From contig JAFZAC010000034.1 in NCBI GenBank assembly GCA_017548365.1, positions 1-35,073 of the forward strand: a stretch of DNA of 35,073 nucleotides, read 5' to 3'. Under the pieces are notes generated by a model. The model was not told the origin of the DNA. It made no database searches and was given only the letters and a program-made list of their open reading frames with translations. A program made the position numbers and the translations under genes. This stretch comes from Muribaculaceae bacterium (GTDB taxonomy: Bacteria > Bacteroidota > Bacteroidia > Bacteroidales > Muribaculaceae). Every line of letters begins with the position of its first letter. The first letter of the stretch is position 1. Below, piece after piece: positions 9,622-16,209 of the stretch.

Positions 9622-12204
9622 ATGAAAAAGACTTGTTTCATATTATTAATGAGCCTGATAGCATCAATGGCATTTCAGGCAAGTGCTGTAACAGCCAACA
9701 CAGTGAAAATTTATCTCAACCCTGGCCATGGCAGTTGGGGACCTAACGATCGCCCCATGGCAACCATACCCTATCCAAACCTCAGCAGCACTGGACGTCC
9801 CGACACCTGTGGCTTCTACGAGAGCAACACTAATATGTGGAAAGTATACGGTCTTTATGATGAACTCATCAAGATGGGAGTTACAGCATCGAACATCAAA
9901 CTTTCACGCTGGCTGAGCGGACCATATCCTTACTCTGGCGAGGATGGCACTTATAACAAGCCGCTATCAACCATTTGTGCGGAGGTCAACACTTTTGGTG
10001 CCGATATGTTCCTCTCGGTGCACTCCAATGCTCTAACCGATGGAACGACGACCAACTATCCGCTTTTCCTGTATCGAGGCACCGATGCACAGGAGTTGGT
10101 AACTGGAAGCAAGGCCATGTGTAATTCTTTATGGCAGTATTTCAAATATGGCTCCAATGAGATTGACTACTACAGCCGAAATGCTACCGACATTCGAGGT
10201 GACATCTCATTTTACAACAGTAGTAGCACTACAGGTTATCTGGGAGTTCTAAAGCACAACTCTCCTGGATTCTTGAGTGAGGGATATTTCCACACTTACC
10301 AACCTGCTCGCCATCGAGCATTAAACATCGACTATTGCAAAATGGAAGGTGTGCGCTATGCAAGAGGTATTCGCGACTATTTTTCGCTTAACACCCCCAC
10401 CACAGGCTATATCATGGGCACTGTCAAAGACTTGAACCACACTCTTGAGCACGACATTTATCATTACGCCAGTGGCTCGATTGATGCTTACAAGCCAATT
10501 AATAACGCAACAATTAAGCTATATAAAGATGGTGTGCTTGTAGGCACCTACACCACCGACAACAACTATAATGGTGTATTTGTGTTCCGCAACTTGGCTC
10601 CTGGCACTTACACCATCAGCGCCTATGCCAATGGTTATAACGACATCACCAACCAAACAGTGACAGTCAATGCCAACAAAACCACTTATCCCAAGTATTA
10701 CATGACCGAAGGACAAGGTTCCGGAGGCGATGATCCTGTTGAGGTGGTTAAACGTATCTATGCTTACAACCTTCGTGACATCAAGAATGAAGACGATTCT
10801 TATACATTCTCTTTCACGGCAAACAGTGATGCACAATCGGGAGAAATCATTTTCACCGATTCCATTACTGGAGCCACACTTGGCAGCATTGCTTTGAGTG
10901 ATGTAAAAGAAGGTGCCAACACCCTTACTGTCACTCAAGAGCAACTACCAGGAGACGAGGAGTTAGCCATGAACTGGGCCGTAAAACTGACGGGCAAGAG
11001 CGTAACAGCAGTAAGCAAGCTTAACAGCGACGATGCCATCTACAACTACACCCGTGCTTGCGTTGCCGTTGACGACAGTCCTGAGAGTGACTATCTGGGA
11101 CGATTCTACGTTATCGACCGTACCGGTGCAAGCACTACTGCCAATGGTCTGTGGGCATTCAATGCCGACTACTCGCGCATCAACAGCAGCGTACTGCGGG
11201 GCGGCGAGACCTTTGGCAATCCCTATCGCCTTTCAACCGACGAAAACGGCAAGGTGTATATCGCCGATTGGGGAGACAGCCACTCGGGAGTCTTTGTTGC
11301 TTCCCCCGACAATCTGGAAGGAGCGTTCCCACAGTTCTTTGAGGGCACACGCTCCAGCAACGGCATCATTACCAACAACGGCGTGCAAGTAGCTTGCTCC
11401 AACGTGGCAGTCGAGATTGCCGGCACTGGTGCCAACACCAAAATGTACACCTACCTCGAGGACTTTGAAGCTAATAATGTGGCCGTTTATAACATTGGTC
11501 AGCCCGATGGCACTATCGCCACATCATGGGGCACGGCTCCATCGGCTATAATTCAGGTCAATTCTCTAATGCTCAATGGCAACAGTCAAATCATGAGCGA
11601 CAACAATGGCGGCATTTGGGTGTCGCAGAGACGTACTAAAGGGCAGAACCTTGCCGCTACCCCATCACTAATCCATGTAGATGCATCAGGAAATATCAAC
11701 TTCAATTCAGGCAATGACTTATCAAGCCTAAATGGCTCGCCTTACGCAGGCTTTGCCGTGAACCGAGAAAACTCCATCCTTGCAATTGGCGATGCCGACG
11801 ACATGGTGCAGGTTTACAACATCACATGGAGTAGCTCAACACCCTCGCTGTCGCCCAAGGCTTCGTTTGCTGGCAATGTGGGAAACATCCAGCAGATGGC
11901 GTTTGACTACGCAGGCAACCTTGTTATAGCAGGTACATCGGTTAAAATCTACACCATCCCAGTAGAGGACAACCAGTGCACTACCCCTGCCAAGCGTTCC
12001 CTCACTGTAATCAAACAGCAGCAATCGCACATTACTGGTGACGTGAACTGCGACGGTTCAGTTACTGCTGCCGATGTTACCGAGCTATATAACTTCCTGT
12101 TGAATGGCGACACAACCTACATCTCCACTAGCGACGTGAACGGCGACGGCAACGTAACCAGCGCCGATGTCACTGCAGTATACACTATCCTAACAGGAAA
12201 TTAA
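9622..12204 (+). CDS. Secreted N-acetylmuramoyl-L-alanine amidase-like protein with beta-propeller and dockerin-like C terminus
   Basis: An 860-residue paralogue of the 4128-8690 product. Residues 1-22 are a signal peptide ending in ASA. The Amidase_3-type domain (about 27-255) keeps all metal and catalytic positions: His36 (NPGHGSWG), Glu68 (CGFYESN), His134 (SVHSN), Glu220 (LSEGYFH). A carboxypeptidase-regulatory-like domain spans about 262-350, an Ig-like domain 376-470, and a propeller runs to about 790. Shared phrases include DDSPESDYLGRFYVIDRTGA and NPYRLSTDENGKVYIADWGD. Compared with its paralogue it lacks the first propeller and the long C-terminal region. It ends instead in two dockerin-type calcium loops (GDVNCDGSVTAADV, SDVNGDGNVTSADV). 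It is the last gene of the operon, followed by a strong hairpin. Confidence 0.87.
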   Translation: MKKTCFILLMSLIASMAFQASAVTANTVKIYLNPGHGSWGPNDRPMATIPYPNLSSTGRPDTCGFYESNTNMWKVYGLYDELIKMGVTASNIKLSRWLSGPYPYSGEDGTYNKPLSTICAEVNTFGADMFLSVHSNALTDGTTTNYPLFLYRGTDAQELVTGSKAMCNSLWQYFKYGSNEIDYYSRNATDIRGDISFYNSSSTTGYLGVLKHNSPGFLSEGYFHTYQPARHRALNIDYCKMEGVRYARGIRDYFSLNTPTTGYIMGTVKDLNHTLEHDIYHYASGSIDAYKPINNATIKLYKDGVLVGTYTTDNNYNGVFVFRNLAPGTYTISAYANGYNDITNQTVTVNANKTTYPKYYMTEGQGSGGDDPVEVVKRIYAYNLRDIKNEDDSYTFSFTANSDAQSGEIIFTDSITGATLGSIALSDVKEGANTLTVTQEQLPGDEELAMNWAVKLTGKSVTAVSKLNSDDAIYNYTRACVAVDDSPESDYLGRFYVIDRTGASTTANGLWAFNADYSRINSSVLRGGETFGNPYRLSTDENGKVYIADWGDSHSGVFVASPDNLEGAFPQFFEGTRSSNGIITNNGVQVACSNVAVEIAGTGANTKMYTYLEDFEANNVAVYNIGQPDGTIATSWGTAPSAIIQVNSLMLNGNSQIMSDNNGGIWVSQRRTKGQNLAATPSLIHVDASGNINFNSGNDLSSLNGSPYAGFAVNRENSILAIGDADDMVQVYNITWSSSTPSLSPKASFAGNVGNIQQMAFDYAGNLVIAGTSVKIYTIPVEDNQCTTPAKRSLTVIKQQQSHITGDVNCDGSVTAADVTELYNFLLNGDTTYISTSDVNGDGNVTSADVTAVYTILTGN

Positions 12205-12225
12205 TAATTGTAAATATTCCAACAA

Positions 12226-12266
12226 GATGGGCATTTCAGGCTTAAAATCCGCTTGAAATGCCCATC
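12226..12266. terminator. Perfect 13-bp inverted repeat between converging operons
   Basis: GATGGGCATTTCA (12226-12238) pairs with TGAAATGCCCATC (12254-12266) around a 15-base loop. Neither side is followed by a good T run. It sits 21 bases after the amidase stop and 24 bases from the stop of the converging lipoprotein gene. That position suggests transcription termination or 3'-end protection for both transcripts. Confidence 0.55.
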
Positions 12267-12290
12267 ACATTAGTAAGAATTCTTAATATC

Positions 12291-13427
12291 TTATTTCCCT
12301 TTTTTGCGTCTTGCGCAGAGCCAATTTGAAGGATTATTGTAACCTATGCGGAATGGCAAAGGTTTAACGCTAGCCGCAGTAGCTTTGTAAATTGAATCGA
12401 GGTCAGGTTGAATGCACTTGTCGGTGAATACCATAAGAGGCCTCTTATACATGCCATAAAGAGTTATGTCAAAATCGTTAGCTAAGTACTTATAGGGCAC
12501 GCCCGAGTCATCTTCCACTACATATTGTGAATATTTCGCAATGTAATCACGAATGTCGGTAAAGCCCGGCATGTGCATCAAGTAGGAGGCTGCCTTAAGA
12601 TAGGTGGCCACTTTGTGCTTAGGCAAAGTGTTCAACATATATTTTCTGAAATTTGGGTCCATACGATCATTATTGACATCGTTTGAAAAATAATAGAGTG
12701 TCTGTTCATGCTTAGTGCCCTGCTTGAAGAACTTGTATTGCATGACATTGCCATTACCATCGGCTTTAACGAGGTTTCCATTATTATCTACTTTCATATT
12801 CTCAATAGAGATAATCTCATAACCATCGGTTGCCATAAGCATTGTTAAAACTGGACACACTCCATCTAGTTGATCATTGTCCAAATCATTCTTCATATCC
12901 TTAGTGATGAAGTAGCTTCTATTTAAAAATGAAACCAATGCCTTACGGTAGGAATCATACTGAGCGTAGTCTGTCTTGATATTTGCACCAAATGGAGAGC
13001 CAGCTTTTTCAAGACCACACAACACATAGGTGTCAGCATTAGGAAAGATAGTGATTGGATAAAGAAAATCAGCACCACTGAATGGATAGAATACCAAATC
13101 GATACTATCACGGAAGTCGCTAAAGTCCTTCTTCACAAGGGAGTCGCACTGAGCGCGAGTTTTTGCACTAATGTCAAGCAATCCTTTAATCTCTTTGCTG
13201 TACTTGTTCCAGGCTTGCTCATCGGCAGGCGACATACTGACACCCTCTTTAGAAATTCCAGCATAGAATTTCGTCGCACGATTAATACTCTCGTCAGCTT
13301 TGAGTGTAGGCAATGTATCGGTCGCTTCGTCCGAAGAATTTTGCCATCCCCACTGACGGCAAGAAGTTGATATCAACGATGTCAAAAGCACTGCGAGAAG
13401 TGCTGCTGTGAGTTTTAATTTTCTCAT
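12291..13427 (-). CDS. Lipoprotein of unknown function, 378 residues
   Basis: Not recognised beyond being an exported lipoprotein: the signal ends in ISTSC, making Cys23 the lipidated residue. The mature part is soluble-looking, with conspicuous stretches VFYPFSGADFLYPITIFPNA and TYVLCGLEKAGSPFG, then NRSYFITKDMKNDL. The density of Gly, Pro and aromatic residues suggests a conserved fold rather than a low-complexity protein. No known catalytic motif was identified. The ATG at 13427 lies 19 bases after the stop of the permease gene, so it should be the last gene of the hydrolase-permease-lipoprotein operon. Confidence 0.8.
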   Translation of the reverse strand: MRKLKLTAALLAVLLTSLISTSCRQWGWQNSSDEATDTLPTLKADESINRATKFYAGISKEGVSMSPADEQAWNKYSKEIKGLLDISAKTRAQCDSLVKKDFSDFRDSIDLVFYPFSGADFLYPITIFPNADTYVLCGLEKAGSPFGANIKTDYAQYDSYRKALVSFLNRSYFITKDMKNDLDNDQLDGVCPVLTMLMATDGYEIISIENMKVDNNGNLVKADGNGNVMQYKFFKQGTKHEQTLYYFSNDVNNDRMDPNFRKYMLNTLPKHKVATYLKAASYLMHMPGFTDIRDYIAKYSQYVVEDDSGVPYKYLANDFDITLYGMYKRPLMVFTDKCIQPDLDSIYKATAASVKPLPFRIGYNNPSNWLCARRKKGK

Positions 13428-13446
13428 TTTTTTGTTATATTAAGTT

Positions 13447-14862
13447 TTAATTATTTTCTAATAAACCATCTCTCTCAACGAGAGCTTTAGGGTGTTTCTT
13501 GTAATATCGCTTGTTAATGCGTTGCGCCACAAACCATAGCAGCCATCCCACAAGCAGAGTCGTAAGGCTGGCAATCGATGTCCATGGTGCAGATTGAGAG
13601 TGCTCGACAAATGTCTTTGTAAAATCCTGATAAACCAGATAAATTATCGAACACAAAATTAAAGCACAAAAGATGAGTGGTGTCACTGGATAGCCAAATG
13701 TCTTATAAGGTCGCGCTGCATTTGGATAACGACGACGGTGGACATAGACTCCCGCCACAGTGAGCATCGAACAAAAAGAAAGTACGATACCCGTATATTC
13801 TGTAACCTTCTGAAACGAACCAGTAATAATCATAAGCAAACTTATAGCCCATTGGAGCGCCACTGCCACCGATGGCACGTTGCGTCTGTTGCGCCACGTG
13901 AGAAAATGGAAGATGCGATAATCCTCGCCCATGGTTTGTCCCACTCTTGGACCAACATATACCATTGAACTAATTGAAGATGTGAGCATAAGCGCTATGA
14001 GCATTCCCAAAATCGCTCCGCCTTCTTTTCCAAAAATATGATTAGCACTAATAAGTCCTACCTCGACTTCTCCACTGAGTTCTGCAACCGGGGCTGTGCG
14101 AAGGAAAACCATATTTAGCGCAAGATAAAGCACGACAACAAAAGCAGTGCTAATGAGCAACGCAAGCGGCACGTTGCGTTGTGGATTCTTTATGTCGCCC
14201 ACAATATAGGCTGCCGCATTCCATCCTGAATAGGCATAGTAAACCCAAATAAGCGAAACAGCAAACCCTACCGAGAACACATCATTGAGTTCAAGTCCGT
14301 TCCCTGGTCCGAAGTTTGCTGCTCCATCAGCGGGACAAATCAAGCCTGCAATGATAAAAACAATGATTATCAATATCTTTGCAAAGGTGAGAATATTCTG
14401 CATTTTGGCACCTATATTGACACTGTTGAAGTGAACAATAGTGATAATCGTGAGTACACCAATCGCCAGAGCCATTGGATTTATAGCAGTGAAGATGCTG
14501 CACACATAGGAGCTCAATGCCATACATGCCAGTGCCACTGGTGCTGCAAAGCCAACCACAAGCGAGACCCATCCAGCAAGAAAACCCAAAGATGGATGAT
14601 ATATTTCAGAAAGGAAGTTGTACTCTCCTCCCGAACGGGGAATAGCCGCACCCAGTTCACTGTACACAATAGCGCCACACAATGCGGTAATGCCTCCCAC
14701 AAGCCATATCAGTGCTATGGAAGTGGCATTAGTTGTAGAAAGGAGTTGAAATCCCAAGGATGTAAAAACCCCAGTGCCAATCATATTGGCAATAACAAAT
14801 GCCGATGCCGCCTTGGCGTTAAGTTTATAGTATTTCTTTGTACTCAATGTTTTAGGATTCAA
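13447..14862 (-). CDS. APC-family amino acid permease (TTG start)
   Basis: A 471-residue inner-membrane transporter with about 12 hydrophobic helices. The first helix carries the APC substrate/backbone-binding motif (VIANMIGTGVFTSLG), followed by VYSELGAAIPRSGGEYNFL, typical of the amino acid-polyamine-organocation superfamily, LAT/basic-amino-acid branch. Substrate cannot be assigned. The frame has TAA at 14863-14865 immediately before a TTG at 14862-14860, and no ATG occurs until residue 27, inside helix 1. The start must therefore be a non-ATG codon, either TTG 14862 or TTG 14847. The gene lies 22 bases after the hydrolase gene and 19 before the lipoprotein gene, on one transcript. Confidence 0.9.
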   Translation of the reverse strand: MNPKTLSTKKYYKLNAKAASAFVIANMIGTGVFTSLGFQLLSTTNATSIALIWLVGGITALCGAIVYSELGAAIPRSGGEYNFLSEIYHPSLGFLAGWVSLVVGFAAPVALACMALSSYVCSIFTAINPMALAIGVLTIITIVHFNSVNIGAKMQNILTFAKILIIIVFIIAGLICPADGAANFGPGNGLELNDVFSVGFAVSLIWVYYAYSGWNAAAYIVGDIKNPQRNVPLALLISTAFVVVLYLALNMVFLRTAPVAELSGEVEVGLISANHIFGKEGGAILGMLIALMLTSSISSMVYVGPRVGQTMGEDYRIFHFLTWRNRRNVPSVAVALQWAISLLMIITGSFQKVTEYTGIVLSFCSMLTVAGVYVHRRRYPNAARPYKTFGYPVTPLIFCALILCSIIYLVYQDFTKTFVEHSQSAPWTSIASLTTLLVGWLLWFVAQRINKRYYKKHPKALVERDGLLENN

Positions 14863-14884
14863 TTAAACAGTTTAGTATTGTTTT

Positions 14885-15841
14885 TTATGGTTGCTCTTTA
14901 ACATCAACAAGAGTGCGATGCTGCTCAAGCCAGTCAAGAAGTGTCTCGTTAAACTGCTGTGGCTGTTCAAGATTCACCATGTGTCCACATTTCTTGAAAA
15001 CGAGGAGTTTGCCATTAGGAAGATAAGGCAATGAATATCCCTTTGAGACCTTCTCACTTTCACCATAGATGATTAGCGATGGAACTTCGCTTTTTGTCTT
15101 CTTAAGCTTAGCCAACGCTTGTTCGCCATAATATACTCTTGCCGTGATGTGAAGCGCCTGCCATGCGCCCCAGTCCATAATCTCTCGAGTGAGCTCCTCT
15201 CTGATTTTCTCCCTGTTGGAAGGATGACAGCAGCTCAAGAGACCTGCCACACGGCGACGCTTGTAGCCTTCGACGTCGGCTTGAACCTTCTTGATACTCT
15301 GCTTTCGTTCAGCTATGTTCTTTGCTGAGCGGGGCTTGCCAGGTCCTGTGAAATTGCAAGTTTCACCCGAGACCATCACACAGGTAAGCAATCGTTCAGG
15401 AAACAATGCCACCATGTCGCCTGCAACATATGCCCCCATCGACAAACCCACTACATGAGCCTTTTCTATGCCCAGCGAGTCCATCAATGCAATAACATCA
15501 TCGGCGTGAGTGAACTGATAACCTTCAGGTGGATCTGATGTCTTACCATAACCCCTGAGGTCAGGAACAACAACACGATATTTATCTTTGAGCAACTCAA
15601 CCTGTTCATTCCACATTCTTCGGTCAAGGGTGTGTCCGTGCAAGAATAACACCACTTCGCCTTGACCTGTCTCCTCATAATACATTTGTCCTCCTCCTTT
15701 GAGTGTCACTGTTGACTGAGCATTGATAACACCATATGCCATAAACATTGTTGCGACAATGACAACAAACTGACACACAAAGTATTGCCAAGCACATTTG
15801 ACTCGACATTTTTTATTACGATTAAAAGAAAATAAACTCAT
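14885..15841 (-). CDS. Alpha/beta hydrolase, membrane-anchored or secreted
   Basis: A 318-residue hydrolase. The start at 15841 (ATG) is preferred; the frame extends to a TTG at 15874. Residues about 18-42 are a hydrophobic segment ending in INAQS, consistent with a signal peptide or N-terminal anchor after a basic stretch. The fold shows the oxyanion HGHT (68-71), the DLRGYGKTSDPP loop, nucleophile Ser134 in GLSMGAY, and His287 in KKCGHMVNLEQP. At the usual acid position (GxxD) the sequence is GESE, so Glu263 or Glu261 would replace Asp. Substrate is unknown; an ester or amide hydrolase near the envelope is the reasonable inference. First gene of an operon with an amino acid permease. Confidence 0.87.
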   Translation of the reverse strand: MSLFSFNRNKKCRVKCAWQYFVCQFVVIVATMFMAYGVINAQSTVTLKGGGQMYYEETGQGEVVLFLHGHTLDRRMWNEQVELLKDKYRVVVPDLRGYGKTSDPPEGYQFTHADDVIALMDSLGIEKAHVVGLSMGAYVAGDMVALFPERLLTCVMVSGETCNFTGPGKPRSAKNIAERKQSIKKVQADVEGYKRRRVAGLLSCCHPSNREKIREELTREIMDWGAWQALHITARVYYGEQALAKLKKTKSEVPSLIIYGESEKVSKGYSLPYLPNGKLLVFKKCGHMVNLEQPQQFNETLLDWLEQHRTLVDVKEQP

Positions 15842-15891
15842 TATATTAACTCTCGTAATTACTCTTATCACCAATTCGTTAAAATTGTTTA

Positions 15892-15899
15892 CAAAATTA
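15892..15899 (-). promoter_or_regulatory. Probable -7 element for the hydrolase-permease-lipoprotein operon
   Basis: On the minus strand TAATTTTG (15899-15892) matches the Bacteroidota -7 consensus TAnnTTTG. It lies about 50 bases before the hydrolase ATG at 15841. No good TTTG was found 19-21 bases upstream, so the -33 half is weak. Confidence 0.5.
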
Positions 15900-15959
15900 A
15901 AATAAATAACTTATGGTTATTGATTAGAAGATTATCATTTAACATGTTTTTAGCTCCTT

Positions 15960-16100
15960 TAACAGCATTAGTCCAAACAACAAGTCCAAGACCTGTACAA
16001 TGGTGACAGGAGAGCAAATAACTGCGCTTCGCTCGCAGATCTGTATAATGCTGCATAGAAACTCACGGCAACCCTATATGGAATCCGTGAGTTCTTTTTT
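15960..16100 (+). ncRNA. Candidate small RNA ending in an intrinsic terminator
   Basis: A strong plus-strand terminator closes a stretch with no upstream plus-strand gene, because the neighbour is divergent; something short must be terminated here. Visible structure includes CCTGT/ACAGG, CTGCG/CGCAG, and two similar segments, AGACCTGTACAATGGTGACA and AGATCTGTATAATGCTGCAT, about 50 bases apart. No consensus promoter was found in front, so the 5' end is a guess. It matches no RNA family I recognise; a leader or attenuator is an alternative. Confidence 0.3.
16060..16100 (+). terminator. Intrinsic terminator
   Basis: AACTCACGG (16060-16068) pairs perfectly with CCGTGAGTT (16085-16093), followed by C and six T (16095-16100), then a further T-rich stretch. 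On the plus strand this is a canonical factor-independent terminator. Confidence 0.8.
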
Positions 16101-16153
16101 CTATTTTTTTGGAATTTTACTACTCAAAAGCGATATTGTTGCACAATTATGTT

Positions 16154-16161
16154 TAATTTTG
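16154..16161 (+). promoter_or_regulatory. Probable -7 element for the duplicated-module secreted protein
   Basis: TAATTTTG matches TAnnTTTG and lies 48 bases before the ATG at 16210. The nearest TTG upstream (16136-16138) leaves only about 15 bases of spacer instead of 19-21, so the -33 half is poor. Confidence 0.5.
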
Positions 16162-16209
16162 CACAATAAAAGAAATAATTAATTTATTCACCAATAAAAA
16201 TTATTGCAA

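Larger units (their letters stand above)
15842..16209. other. Intergenic region between divergent transcription units
   Basis: No protein gene was accepted in these 368 bases. It holds the minus-strand -7 element at 15892-15899, a possible small RNA ending in a strong plus-strand terminator (16060-16100), and a plus-strand -7 element (16154-16161) for the repeat protein. The 60-codon frame at 16000-16182 runs through the terminator hairpin and is unlikely to be translated. Confidence 0.6.

Noticed and set aside
16000..16182. 60-codon plus-strand frame in the intergenic region
   Set aside because: It runs through a strong terminator hairpin and a -7 element and has no recognisable content.
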